Shown: in pieces, positions 15,696-26,324 of the stretch | Layout of the letters: each line of letters begins with the position of its first letter | How positions within the stretch are numbered: the stretch's first letter is position 1 | Source: [Leptolyngbya] sp. PCC 7376 | GTDB lineage: Bacteria; Cyanobacteriota; Cyanobacteriia; Cyanobacteriales; MRBY01 | Length of the DNA: 64,000 nt | Assembly (NCBI RefSeq): GCF_000316605.1 | Contig: NC_019683.1 | Span: 1,534,036-1,598,035, forward strand | Direction: 5' to 3' | Notes under the pieces: generated by a model | The model's database searches: none | What the model was told of the DNA's origin: nothing | What the model saw: only the letters and a program-made list of their open reading frames with translations | Position numbers and translations under genes: made by a program

Positions 15696-16358
15696 TTAGG
15701 AAGGCTGCACCAAACTGTCTAAATCTTCAATTGATGCAGTGCGTTGGTTGTACATCGCCTGCAAAACAAGGGCAGGATCAACATACTGACCAGAATACTT
15801 AAGACCCCAATGGAGGTGCGGCCCAGTGGTGCGTCCTGTCATGCCGATACGACCAATACGCGTCCCAGCAGGAATTTCTTGTCCTAACCACAATTGAATA
15901 CCACCATTGCGATCCATGAGATAGGTGCCCTGTTCTGAGCTCGCAACATAACCGCTGAGATGACAGTAGATATGCTCCCATTCACCAGATTTGACCCAAA
16001 TCATCGTGCCACAAGCGGTGTTGTCAGATAGCTTTGTCACTTTGCCACCCCACCAATTGCGGATGTAGCTGCCTAACGGTGCTGCGATGTCGATGCCTCG
16101 GTGAAATTGTCGTTGTCCACTGACCGGGGAACTGCGATATCCAAATCCAGAGGTATAACTTTGAAAATTCTCGACAGGGAAAGAAGCTTGCTTCCAGGTA
16201 TTACTCGCTTGTAAGGATTCTCCGGCGATCGCCACAGGATTTGTGGTGCGATGGGGCACACTATTTAGACCGAGGACCAACGAAAAAGTAACAACGGCAA
16301 GGGCGATGGACTTGAGCCAATGATGACGCCAGATGAGGAAAGAACGTTGATTTAGCAT
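15696..16358 (-). CDS. M23-family (lysostaphin-type) metallopeptidase
   Basis: A 220-residue exported protein. Residues 15-32 form a hydrophobic N-terminal segment, either a signal peptide or an anchor. The peptidase domain contains HRGIDIAAP (His86, Asp90) and GPHLHWG (His181, His183), the LytM zinc ligands and catalytic His. It should cut or remodel peptidoglycan cross-bridges in the periplasm. No LysM or SH3 wall-binding domain is attached. If all motifs are used as in LytM it is active. It is a single gene, terminated by the hairpin at 15618-15646. Confidence 0.9.
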   Translation of the reverse strand: MLNQRSFLIWRHHWLKSIALAVVTFSLVLGLNSVPHRTTNPVAIAGESLQASNTWKQASFPVENFQSYTSGFGYRSSPVSGQRQFHRGIDIAAPLGSYIRNWWGGKVTKLSDNTACGTMIWVKSGEWEHIYCHLSGYVASSEQGTYLMDRNGGIQLWLGQEIPAGTRIGRIGMTGRTTGPHLHWGLKYSGQYVDPALVLQAMYNQRTASIEDLDSLVQPS

Positions 16359-16639
16359 AAATATCGAGAATCTAAAGGATTGACATACCTTGGTTTTGGG
16401 AAAAAATCCAGTTTGACCATTTATTGTAGTGGCTTCGTGGCTTTATGAGTAATGAGTAGCATTACCTGTTTGTCAAGATTAATCATTGCTTTAGGGTTTA
16501 TTTTCCTGTTCAGACAGCGATCGCCTACCAAAATGTTCCGATCCCCAAGCGATTCACCAAGATGGAATCTCGCCATATATTTCGGCAATCACCCATTAAA
16601 CTCAGGATTTTTTCTTGATCTGTTGTCTGCTGAAATTAT

Positions 16640-17569
16640 TTATTCCAAGTGAGTTTCCGATGCAGATTCCGCCGCCGAAATTGTTTGAAGTTTATTCGGT
16701 AAATCAAAAATATCAATGCCTTGTTTCGCTAAATAAAACCGCAATCGCAAACCCAAGGTAATTTGTTTCATCACCCAATACAGTACCGCCAAAATCAAAA
16801 ACGTCACCCCAATCACTGCCAAAGGACGCTTAGAGGTCAAAGTATTGAGAGTACTCGCCACCACACTTGTCGGATCAACAACCACATCCCAGCTATTAAA
16901 TCGCAAAAATCGCCCTAAATAAATACCGATAGCACTAAGGAGATGAATGGTTAACTCCGTTGGCAAAATCCACAATTTTCCAGCTCGTTCTCGCAAATAA
17001 TCATTGAGATTCAAAATTGAGAGGACATAGGCTTCAAACGCAACGGCGATCGCCGTGACATGGAGCGGAATAAAGACTAGCGCCACCACCCAAGTCGGAA
17101 TTAGCCCAGAACTTGTCCCGCGAATTAGATGGATAATGTCCGTCAATACATAGGGCGCGTTCGGTAAAAAACAGATAAAACAAACAAACCCAATCCACCA
17201 CAAACCTGATTTAAGCGTTTTCTCTTTTCGGAAGAGCCAGAAATTCAAGGTGAGTGTGAATACAATAATCGCCCCAAACCACAACGCATTTAATAACATC
17301 GCTGGATTCGTGGCGATCGCCCTATCCACTTTATTTAAAACAAGATCAATAACCCACGGTGTGCGGAGTTGCGTCCCGACAATCCCGATGAATCCCAGCC
17401 CAAAACACGCTCCAAACAACTTCCATTTAGTTAACGTTTGCCGCCGAAATAAAACAACACTCATTAACAACGGCAGAAATGCCAAAAACAAATTCCATAA
17501 AATCCAGCCGCTATACACATTATTGAGCGCAGCATAGATCGAAAAAAACAAAGACTTCAGCGTAGCCAT
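16640..17569 (-). CDS. DUF1361-type polytopic membrane protein
   Basis: A 309-residue protein with about eight hydrophobic segments. The segment VCFICFLPNAPYVLTDIIHL (near residues 132-151) is the hallmark of the DUF1361 family, whose function is unknown. Length is greater than the usual core because of an added C-terminal pair of segments. The short charged tail ends SAAESASETHLE. It sits alone; rpmF lies about 215 bp upstream on the same strand. The family call rests on the LPNAPY motif and topology. Confidence 0.75.
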   Translation of the reverse strand: MATLKSLFFSIYAALNNVYSGWILWNLFLAFLPLLMSVVLFRRQTLTKWKLFGACFGLGFIGIVGTQLRTPWVIDLVLNKVDRAIATNPAMLLNALWFGAIIVFTLTLNFWLFRKEKTLKSGLWWIGFVCFICFLPNAPYVLTDIIHLIRGTSSGLIPTWVVALVFIPLHVTAIAVAFEAYVLSILNLNDYLRERAGKLWILPTELTIHLLSAIGIYLGRFLRFNSWDVVVDPTSVVASTLNTLTSKRPLAVIGVTFLILAVLYWVMKQITLGLRLRFYLAKQGIDIFDLPNKLQTISAAESASETHLE

Positions 17570-17785
17570 TGGTATTGGGTGCCCAGAACAAAACGTGACG
17601 ACATTTTTCTACTGTAGGTCGCAAATTTCAGAGTTGGTGTCCCAATCCGCAAAAACAGATCGATCGCAAGCTGGCTAAATATAGCCAAATAAAAAAGGCA
17701 GACATTTTGCAATGACTACCTAAAAGCATAAATATACAAATTTTGAATAAGAGATAAAGGCTTAAAAATAAAACGAAATTTACTT

Positions 17786-17956
17786 TTACTCTTCGTCGTC
17801 ATCTTCAGGGGAAGGATAAACGAAGGTGGAACGACCAGTGAGCACAGACTTACCCTGAGAGAGGGCTTTCTGAGCGGCGAGGGCTGCCTTGCGGTTCCAG
17901 TGGGCACGACGTTGATCGCGCTTTGTCTTGGAGGTTTTCTTCTTAGGAGCTGCCAT
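17786..17956 (-). CDS. rpmF: 50S ribosomal protein L32
   Basis: A 56-residue gene, short but unambiguous. The protein begins [20 protein letters not shown] and continues [20 protein letters not shown], ending in an acidic tail EDDDEE. The Lys/Arg-rich N-terminus with the RRAHW motif is typical of cyanobacterial and chloroplast L32. It lacks the CxxC zinc pair of many bacterial L32 proteins, as usual in cyanobacteria. It is part of the large ribosomal subunit near the peptidyl-transferase exit region. It is a single-gene unit, and the 266-bp gap upstream shared with the divergent caspase-like gene must hold its promoter. Confidence 0.96.
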   Translation of the reverse strand: MAAPKKKTSKTKRDQRRAHWNRKAALAAQKALSQGKSVLTGRSTFVYPSPEDDDEE

Positions 17957-18222
17957 AGTACTTTGCTGTACGATTTTTTACAGAACTTCAAGTATAAAGT
18001 CTCTGCTCTCAAATCGTAACCCCCTAGAGAAACTTTTACGCGAATAATAGCCTGATTTATCCCTATTTTTTGCGTGCAACGAGAAAATTTTGGACTGACA
18101 AAATATTGTGATTCGGCTTATTGCGTAAACTGTGGTTGCGATCGCATGAGCGGAATGAAAAGAGGTTGCTATACTGAGCGACAAACGGGGACAAAACAAT
18201 CGGCTCTAAATTCTCTACGACC

Positions 18223-20886
18223 ATGACAAACTACAACTTCATCGGCATTGGTATAAATAGTTACCGAAATCTGCAGCCGCTCTCCTATGCCCAAGCAGAT
18301 ATCGAAGGTTTAGAGCAATTTTTCTGTGAAGAAGCACGTATACACCCCGACCAAACTCTAACTTTCACAGACAACTCCCCTTGGGTAAATGAAGAACCCA
18401 CATACCCAACGAAAAAGAATTTATTAGATTGGCTCGCTCGCGGCCTCAACAATGGTTCCCCCAATAGCACTCGCAGCGGTTCCTCTATTCTCTGGTTCGC
18501 GTTTAGTGGCTATGCGGTAAATCACCTCGGTGAAGATTATTTATTGCCCATCGATGCACAGCTAGATAATCCAGCAGCCACAGGGATTCCCGTCAAACAA
18601 GTTTTTAATGCATTACGGCAACAAGGAGCCAGCAAAATTATTGCGCTTCTCGACATGAACCGCTCTACTGCCGTAGTCGGCAATGGCGAAGTAGGTGAAC
18701 AAACCCTCGATCTCGCCGGACAAATGGGAATTGCCGCGATTTTATCCTGTAAGCCAGATCAGTTTTCTCATGAAACTGCAGCGTTACGTCATGGCATGTT
18801 TACGGCTTCAGTTCTTGAAGCGCTCCGCTATCACCGCAGCAATCTGACGCTCGATCTACTCAATAACTATTTGGGTGATCGCCTCAAAGAATTGAGCGAA
18901 CATCACTGGCGACCTGTCCAAACTCCAGTGATGGTGCTGCCTTCCCTTGCAGCAAGTCGGGAATTAATCGTACCTTCCGGTGATTCAACCAGAATCCATT
19001 GGCAAGCCGCTGTCCCCATTGGCGCAAGTTTAGTTGGCCAGGCAAATGGAAAAGATATTGAATTGCCACCCTTCACCAATGGCCATGGGAATTCCAGCCA
19101 CATCAATATGGGCATTAACGATGAAGGAAAAATCCCCGCAGATCAACCAGCAGAAGTTGTTATCGACGATTTAGAGGGATATCCCTACGCAGAAGATACT
19201 GATGCGAACCATGATTTTGATGCAGCAGCCATTAATGAAAATGATTTGTTTGTAGGTGAAACAGACATTGACCCTACCGAACCCGCGATGATGCCCTCAA
19301 ATTTTGCGTCGTCACCACGCAAGAAAAAGCAACCTTGGTATCTAGCTGGTTGGCGCTGGCTCATGCTCTTACTGTTGCTATTACTTGGTGGTTTGGCTTG
19401 GCAACTCTTTCAGGGCAAAGGCTTTAACCTGAATAATATTTTGCAGCCCATCGGCATCGAGTTGCCGGGCAACGATAACACGACCGATGGCAACGGCAAC
19501 AACACAGCAACCTCTGGGAATAACGGCGAAACAAATCTGGATGGTAGCCCAGCAAACTCTGGCAACGACACAACAGCAGATGGCTCTGAAGCAAATGGCG
19601 GCAACCCAGTCAATGGTTCCGATGCTAACGGCAATAATGGTAATGCTACAAGCTCCGGAGATGGCACTGGGGTTAACGGCGCGGCAGGAAATGATGGTAA
19701 TGCCGCAGCTCCAAGCAATGCTTCTAATCCAGATGGCGCAGATGGATCAGCAGACAACGGCACAGAAAATAACAACGGCAATGTAGCCGCAAACCCTGGT
19801 AACAGCTCTGGCGTTAATGGTGCAGCAACAGGCGATGGTAGCAATGCGACTAATTCTGGCAATGCTGGCACAAACAATGCCTCCGCAGGGAATGGTAATA
19901 ACGCCGCCAATGCTGATAATGATGCCGCTTCTGGGGCAAACGGTGTTAATACAGCAACGCCTGGCAATAATGGTGCTGGAGCAAATGCTGGAACTGGTAC
20001 AGCAGCAAATACTAGCGGTAATGGCTCTGGGGCATCGGGTACGGGTTCAACAGCATCCAATGGAAATGGTTCAGCTTCTTCTACAGCGACAGGTAACCAA
20101 GCCGCAAATAGTGCTGGTGATGATGCCAATGCGAATAATGGCAGTGGCAACAGCCAAGGCCATGCCACTGGGACGAATGGTTCAACTGATAATGCAGCAA
20201 CAGGAACGAATACAGCTGGTGGAACTAATGCAGCAGGGCAAACAACGAACCCAAGTGTGCTTGTTCCTAATGGTCAGGAAGTGCAAGCGAAAAATGCAGC
20301 AATTCTCCTTGAAGCCAATCAAGTCCTTCGTTCGAGCCAAGCATCTAGTTTTAATCAGGCGATCGCCGCGACCCGCAACATTAAACAAGGAACACCACTC
20401 TATAACGAAGCCCGTACTCAGATTAACCGTTGGAGCCGTGTAATCCTCGACATCGCCGAAGCAAGAGCGATTAAGGGAGATCTCAAAGGGGCGATCGCCG
20501 CCGCGCGTTTAGTGCCACCCGATGTACCGCAGGTTCATGGCTTAGCGCAAAATGCCATTAAAAAATGGGAACAGCAAGTTGGAAAAACAGATATTAATCG
20601 CCAAATTATTATTAACGCTCAAGAGGAAATCATTCCGAACCAAGCATCTTCCTACAACCGAGCGATTAGTATCCTGAAAACGATTAAACCGAATGATCCT
20701 ATTTTTGCGGAAGGTCAGTCACTGCAAGCTCAATGGAGTCGCACCATTTATCTCCTCGCTAATTCCCGCGCAGCCCAAGGAAACTTCAAACTTGCCGTCG
20801 AAACAGCAAAATTAGTCCCTGCTGATAGCCCATCCCACACTTCCGCAAAAGGGGCGATCGCCCGCTGGCAGCAAGGCATTCGATAA
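18223..20886 (+). CDS. Membrane-anchored caspase-like (orthocaspase/C14) protein with both catalytic residues replaced
   Basis: An 887-residue protein. Residues 1-250 form a caspase-like p20 domain. The usual FSGHG reads FSGYA, so Tyr97 replaces the catalytic His. The usual LLDxCRS reads LLDMNRS, so Asn146 replaces the catalytic Cys. A single membrane segment (about 371-395, WYLAGWRWLMLLLLLLLGG) follows. Then comes a 270-residue stretch almost wholly Asn, Gly, Ala, Ser and Thr (about 417-685). The C-terminal 200 residues hold two copies of an alpha-helical repeat of about 100 residues with QASSxNxAI and RxxQ/KGxxxxAxxxAxLVPxD. Pseudo-orthocaspases with Y/N or Y/S pairs are known in cyanobacteria. 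The architecture suggests the inert domain faces the cytoplasm and the repeats lie across the membrane. Function unknown. Confidence 0.88.
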   Translation: MTNYNFIGIGINSYRNLQPLSYAQADIEGLEQFFCEEARIHPDQTLTFTDNSPWVNEEPTYPTKKNLLDWLARGLNNGSPNSTRSGSSILWFAFSGYAVNHLGEDYLLPIDAQLDNPAATGIPVKQVFNALRQQGASKIIALLDMNRSTAVVGNGEVGEQTLDLAGQMGIAAILSCKPDQFSHETAALRHGMFTASVLEALRYHRSNLTLDLLNNYLGDRLKELSEHHWRPVQTPVMVLPSLAASRELIVPSGDSTRIHWQAAVPIGASLVGQANGKDIELPPFTNGHGNSSHINMGINDEGKIPADQPAEVVIDDLEGYPYAEDTDANHDFDAAAINENDLFVGETDIDPTEPAMMPSNFASSPRKKKQPWYLAGWRWLMLLLLLLLGGLAWQLFQGKGFNLNNILQPIGIELPGNDNTTDGNGNNTATSGNNGETNLDGSPANSGNDTTADGSEANGGNPVNGSDANGNNGNATSSGDGTGVNGAAGNDGNAAAPSNASNPDGADGSADNGTENNNGNVAANPGNSSGVNGAATGDGSNATNSGNAGTNNASAGNGNNAANADNDAASGANGVNTATPGNNGAGANAGTGTAANTSGNGSGASGTGSTASNGNGSASSTATGNQAANSAGDDANANNGSGNSQGHATGTNGSTDNAATGTNTAGGTNAAGQTTNPSVLVPNGQEVQAKNAAILLEANQVLRSSQASSFNQAIAATRNIKQGTPLYNEARTQINRWSRVILDIAEARAIKGDLKGAIAAARLVPPDVPQVHGLAQNAIKKWEQQVGKTDINRQIIINAQEEIIPNQASSYNRAISILKTIKPNDPIFAEGQSLQAQWSRTIYLLANSRAAQGNFKLAVETAKLVPADSPSHTSAKGAIARWQQGIR

Positions 20887-20921
20887 AAAACGCAGTACAA
20901 ACAATACTTTGGGATCATGAT

Positions 20922-20965
20922 GGGACTTATTGATTAAGATCGAATAATCCTAATCAATAAGTCCC
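20922..20965. repeat. 44-bp element with perfect 15-bp inverted arms before the DUF389 gene
   Basis: GGGACTTATTGATTA (20922-20936) and TAATCAATAAGTCCC (20951-20965) are perfect inverted repeats with a 14-base loop. The element lies 36 bp after the caspase-like gene and ends 6 bases before the ATG at 20972. It has no T-run on the plus strand, so it is not a standard terminator. It occupies the position of the ribosome-binding site. Confidence 0.85.
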
Positions 20966-20971
20966 AAACCT

Positions 20972-22060
20972 ATGTGGTACAAGCGCTTACTGCGTCGGCG
21001 ATCGCCGAGTCTTGGCCGGACAATCGAATGGTGGTTGCAATGCTGTGACCTTGTGGAAGGGTTTATTCCTCGCCCAGTAACAGGTCGTAAAACTCGCCGC
21101 CTCTATCGACAGCTTTTAGTGGAAGCAAGTTGGCGACTAAATTTTATTGTGTTGACGGTCAGCTCTTGTATGATCGCCACTTTTGGCCTGATTACAAATA
21201 GTACCGCTGTGATTATTGGGGCAATGCTTGTCGCACCATTAATGTTGCCTTTGCGAGGTTTAGCATTTGCAGCTCTAGAAGGTGAACTAAAATTATTTTG
21301 GCGATCGCTCTATTCGATTTCGGGGGCAACGGCGTTATCGTTGGCATTGTCTTGGATGATGGGCACAATTGTCGGGATCCCAGATTTTGGTTCAGAGTTG
21401 GTGGCACGCACTCAGCCAAATTTAATTGATTTGGGCATTGCGGTGGCAGCAGGCGGCATTAGTGGTTTTGCGAAGGTACGCCGAGGGATCAGCGATGCTT
21501 TGGCCGGGACGGCGATCGCCGTGGCTTTAATGCCTCCCTTATGCGTGGTGGGTTTATCTCTATCACAAGGCTTTTTCAACTTCGCCAAGGGCGCATTTTT
21601 GCTCTATCTAACAAACCTTCTAGGCATTACCCTCGCCTGTATGGTGGTCTACATCATTGCGGGTTATGCAGAAGCCAATCACACCCTCGGATGGGCGATC
21701 GCCTTAACCATGACTTTGTTTGTTCCTCTCGGTGCGCGCTTCCTTGAACTTGTCCAACAAATGCAGTTACAGCGGGCCATCACCTCCCAGCTCACCACTG
21801 AAACTGTTACGGTTGGTCAAGATGTCGAAAATGTCAGAATTCGGGTGGATTGGACAGACTCACCACCAATTATTTACGTCAGTTTACAGTCAAAAAAAGA
21901 AATCACGGCCAAGCAAGTTCTTCTCGTCGAGGCCTTTTTGCGCAGGCGAACCAAACAAAATTTCAAAGTAATTTTTCGTGTCAGTCCGATCCAAGAGGTG
22001 AAATCAGAGGATATTAATCCCGGAAACTTAGATTTGCCCATCATGCAAGAGCAACAATAA
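20972..22060 (+). CDS. DUF389 (TIGR00341-like) integral membrane protein
   Basis: A 362-residue protein. The conserved membrane core begins TNSTAVIIGAMLVAPLMLPL and continues through GGISGFAKVRRGISDALAGTAIAVALMPPLCVVGLS, which is diagnostic of DUF389. There are about six membrane segments, with a basic N-terminus (LLRRRSPSLGRT) and a soluble C-terminal domain of about 100 residues. The family is widespread in bacteria and has no settled function; transport has been suggested. A strong inverted repeat ends 6 bases before the start and replaces any Shine-Dalgarno sequence. The gene is convergent with ndhF. Confidence 0.88.
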   Translation: MWYKRLLRRRSPSLGRTIEWWLQCCDLVEGFIPRPVTGRKTRRLYRQLLVEASWRLNFIVLTVSSCMIATFGLITNSTAVIIGAMLVAPLMLPLRGLAFAALEGELKLFWRSLYSISGATALSLALSWMMGTIVGIPDFGSELVARTQPNLIDLGIAVAAGGISGFAKVRRGISDALAGTAIAVALMPPLCVVGLSLSQGFFNFAKGAFLLYLTNLLGITLACMVVYIIAGYAEANHTLGWAIALTMTLFVPLGARFLELVQQMQLQRAITSQLTTETVTVGQDVENVRIRVDWTDSPPIIYVSLQSKKEITAKQVLLVEAFLRRRTKQNFKVIFRVSPIQEVKSEDINPGNLDLPIMQEQQ

Positions 22061-22105
22061 AGAAACTAATCACAGACACCAGAATTTTTTTCAATTTCAA
22101 TTCAT

Positions 22106-22142
22106 AAAAAAAGCTCTCCCCTACGAGTTGTAAAGGAGAACT
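22106..22142 (-). terminator. Terminator after ndhF
   Basis: Read leftward, AGTTCTCC (22135-22142) pairs with GGAGAGCT (22112-22119) with one G-T pair, and seven A's on the plus strand (22106-22112) give the T-run. It lies about 55-90 bp beyond the ndhF stop. Confidence 0.7.
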
Positions 22143-22194
22143 GGAGGTTTAAGTCTGTTAAAACTCAAGCTTTTTAATTTCAAAAGATTGTGAT

Positions 22195-24198
22195 TTAGAC
22201 GACGCTAAACACCACGACAAAACCGAGAAGCGCTCCGAAAACAACCAATGCGTAGAACTGCACTCGACCATTTTCAAAGTATTTCAAGCCTTCGCCACTG
22301 AGGAGCGTCGCAATACCGGTTAAGTTCACTGCACCGTCAACCACACGATAGTCAACCTCAAGAATTTGACGGGCAATACGACGGGTTCCCATGACGAAAA
22401 CACTGTCATAAATTTCGTCGAAATACCATTTGTTGAGGGATAGACGATACAACGCAGGAATTTTGTTGGCGATCGCCCCAGCATCCACCTTTCTCTGGAG
22501 ATACATCAGTGATGCCACTGTGATCCCGATGAGCGCAATACCTACAGAGTTTCCACCCATAATCAAAAATTCATTCAGATTAAAGTGCTCTGCATGTTCC
22601 GCAGCTTCCGCAACTTCATTAGGTGAAAATACAAAACTTTCAAAACGATTTGCCCAAGGCATCCCCAACAAACCAATAAAGGTTGAAGGTACAGCCAAAG
22701 CCATTAGTGGAAACGTCATCGTCAGAGGAGACTCATGGGGCTTAGAACCATGATGGTCGCCACCTTTTAATTCTTTACCAGCTGCTACTAGCAACTCCGC
22801 TTGAAGCTTTTCATCCGTCCCGCGAAACTCTCCTTCAAAGGTCATAAAGTACATACGGAACATATAGAACGCGGTTAAACCAGCTGTTGCCCAGCCAATC
22901 AACCACAGCGCTGGATTCGCCTCAAACGCTAAACCAAGAATTTCATCCTTAGACCAAAAACCAGCAAACGGCGGAATACCACAAATCGCTAACGTACCAA
23001 TCAAAAACGTGGTGGAAGTGATCGGCATATATTTCCGTAGACCACCCATCAAACGCATATCCTGCGCCAAGATAGGTTCGTGACCAACTACTTCTTCCAT
23101 ACCATGAATCACAGAGCCAGAGCCAAGGAAGAGCATCGCTTTAAAGTAAGCATGAGTCACAAGGTGGAAAAGACCAGCAGTGTAAGCACCCATGCCCATG
23201 GCCATCACCATGTAGCCCAATTGGGACATCGTGGAATAGGCAAGACCTTTTTTAATATCGTTCTGGGTTACCGCAATTGTTGCGCCTAGGAAGGCGGTTG
23301 TTGCGCCTGTCCAAGCGATAACGCTCATTGCTTCGGGAATCGGCTCGAACACAGGATACATCCGTGCCACGAGGAAAACACCAGCTGCCACCATCGTTGC
23401 TGCGTGAATGAGGGCAGAAATTGGGGTTGGGCCTTCCATTGCATCAGGTAACCACACATGAAGCGGGAATTGTGCGGACTTTGCGACGGGGCCAAGGAAT
23501 ACTAGTACGGCAAAAACGATGGCCAATAGACTGCTAATCTGGCCAGTCGTGACCAAATCTACAAGGCGATCGCCAGCGACATCAAACTCAAAACTGCCTG
23601 TCGCCCAGTAGAGACCGAGCATCCCAAGCAGGAGACCAAAGTCACCCACACGGTTTGTGACAAAAGCCTTTTGGCAAGCATCTGCGGCCGCCTTACGGTC
23701 ATACCAGAAGCCAATGAGGAGGTAGGAACACATCCCGACCAATTCCCAGAAAATATAGACTTGTACGAGGTTTGGACTGAAAACAAGCCCCAACATCGAC
23801 GAGCTAAAAATACTGAGATAGGCATAAAAGCGAACATAGCCTGGATCATGGGCCATATAGCCGTCGGTATAGATCATCACCAGCAACGCCACCGTCGTCA
23901 CAATGACCGACATTAACGAGCTGAGGTGATCTACGGTGTAACCCATCCGGAGATGGAAATCACCAGCCGCCGCCCATTCGAGAGTGTAGGTAAATGCCTC
24001 ATGACCTTGCCACTGACTCCAGAGCAGAGCAAATGACATCGTCATGGACGCACCAATTAGACTCAGAATCAGTACCGCGTTCAGCTGCCGCAGATTATTT
24101 GTAAATTTATTAAAAGAAATAAGTCCAATCCCGATGATCATTGCTCCGAGTAGAGGGAGCACCGGAATTAGCCACGCATATTGATAGAGCGGTTCCAT
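22195..24198 (-). CDS. ndhF: NAD(P)H-quinone oxidoreductase subunit 5 (NdhF1 type)
   Basis: A 667-residue membrane subunit of the photosynthetic NDH-1 complex, one of the antiporter-like proton-pumping subunits. Conserved stretches include LVQVYIFWELVGMCSYLLIGFWY (the Glu-containing helix), FVTNRVGDFGLLLG, FLGPVAKSAQFPLHVWLPDAMEGPTPISALIHAATMVAAGVFL and NDIKKGLAYSTMSQLGYM. Length and the VAGDRL region suggest the NdhF1 form used in respiration and cyclic electron flow rather than the CO2-uptake NdhF3/F4 forms, though that distinction is inference. No ndhD gene follows. It is a single gene with its own terminator, and 209 bp separate it from the small broken gene upstream. Confidence 0.94.
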   Translation of the reverse strand: MEPLYQYAWLIPVLPLLGAMIIGIGLISFNKFTNNLRQLNAVLILSLIGASMTMSFALLWSQWQGHEAFTYTLEWAAAGDFHLRMGYTVDHLSSLMSVIVTTVALLVMIYTDGYMAHDPGYVRFYAYLSIFSSSMLGLVFSPNLVQVYIFWELVGMCSYLLIGFWYDRKAAADACQKAFVTNRVGDFGLLLGMLGLYWATGSFEFDVAGDRLVDLVTTGQISSLLAIVFAVLVFLGPVAKSAQFPLHVWLPDAMEGPTPISALIHAATMVAAGVFLVARMYPVFEPIPEAMSVIAWTGATTAFLGATIAVTQNDIKKGLAYSTMSQLGYMVMAMGMGAYTAGLFHLVTHAYFKAMLFLGSGSVIHGMEEVVGHEPILAQDMRLMGGLRKYMPITSTTFLIGTLAICGIPPFAGFWSKDEILGLAFEANPALWLIGWATAGLTAFYMFRMYFMTFEGEFRGTDEKLQAELLVAAGKELKGGDHHGSKPHESPLTMTFPLMALAVPSTFIGLLGMPWANRFESFVFSPNEVAEAAEHAEHFNLNEFLIMGGNSVGIALIGITVASLMYLQRKVDAGAIANKIPALYRLSLNKWYFDEIYDSVFVMGTRRIARQILEVDYRVVDGAVNLTGIATLLSGEGLKYFENGRVQFYALVVFGALLGFVVVFSVV

Positions 24199-24406
24199 TA
24201 CGAATGCCTAGGATTTTTGACTTCTACAAGTTCATAGTTATTGACGCCACACGACTAGATAAATCCGGGTTTTCTCTTTAGAAAAGGAAAGGTTTAACCC
24301 TTGTTTACGCGCTGCCACTAAGACCGATTAAAGTGATGGCAATAGGCTTCAATAAGTTATAGAATTTGCCCCTCATTGTGACATATCCACCAGGGAATTC
24401 AAGCTC

Positions 24407-24633
24407 ATGTCTTATCCGATGGGTATTGCCATTATTTCCGGTATCGTTTCCAACGATCTAGACGAATCAACCCAGACAAATCAAGTCTTGTGGCGATCGC
24501 CAAACGCACCTCTACAAAAGCTTTAGAAAATCTTAAAAATCTGGAGCAACGAATAAAACGTTTAGAGTGCCCAACCCCTTATCCAATAAGAAATATGACT
24601 TACTCTCTAGAAGACCAAGTTTTGCAACACTAA
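24407..24633 (+). pseudogene. Short frameshifted ORF, possible remnant of a small coiled-coil protein
   Basis: The interval 24199-24864 has no intact gene. An ATG at 24407 opens MSYPMGIAIISGIVS and then runs out of frame. A second frame continues with RRINPDKSSLVAIAKRTSTKALENLKNLEQRIKRLE and ends at TAA 24631-24633. Together they look like a small membrane/coiled-coil protein broken by a 1-base indel near 24465. I do not recognise the family, and coding status is not certain. The rest of the gap holds only the petH promoter region. Confidence 0.35.
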
Positions 24634-24774
24634 TAAGTAAAACGTATTTAATAGCTCAAAACTTGTCAGGATCGCCCCATAGTAGGAATAAATGCCCACC
24701 TTAAGACCCATTTAAGATGAACCGCTCAATGCTAGTCTATATACCACAAAGCACATATAATCTTGACTCTATAA

Positions 24775-26040
<1,266 letters not shown>

Positions 26041-26097
26041 GCGATCGCCTGGTAAGATATTTCAACAGATCAGTTGTTTGACTTCTAAATTTTGAAT

Positions 26098-26140
26098 AAA
26101 AAAGGGCTACTGTCGTTACGGCGATCGCGAGCCCTTTTTT
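26098..26140 (+). terminator. Rho-independent terminator after petH
   Basis: AAAAAAGGGCT (26098-26108) and AGCCCTTTTTT (26130-26140) form an 11-bp stem with a 21-base loop containing a HIP1 core, followed by the T-run. It lies 58 bp after the petH stop. Confidence 0.85.
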
Positions 26141-26324
26141 ATTGCTAAATATTTTGGACTACTGATATTCTTTGCCCAAAATCAAAAGTATCTCTTTGAA
26201 AATCATGGTTCTCATAAATTTTGAGGGATAGTAAGGTCAAGATCACAGCATCAATACAAAATTGCCTTGATCAGATCCATGGTTATTAATCATTTCGTAC
26301 CCCAGCATTTGCTTGAGCAAAATA

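Noticed and set aside
16452-16652. 66-codon plus-strand ORF between the M23 and DUF1361 genes
   Set aside because: No ribosome-binding site, no recognisable features, and it overlaps the DUF1361 gene end; not supported as a gene.
17716-18012. 98-codon minus-strand ORF over rpmF
   Set aside because: It is the wrong frame; the overlapping 56-residue frame encodes ribosomal protein L32.
19410-20168. Long minus-strand ORF rich in Pro, Ala and Leu opposite the caspase-like gene
   Set aside because: It is a shadow of the low-complexity Asn/Gly/Ala coding repeat on the plus strand; no start signal or family features.
19817-20443. Plus-strand ORF rich in Met and Gln within the caspase-like gene
   Set aside because: Frame shadow of the same repeat; composition is an artefact of shifted GCA/AAT/GGC codons.
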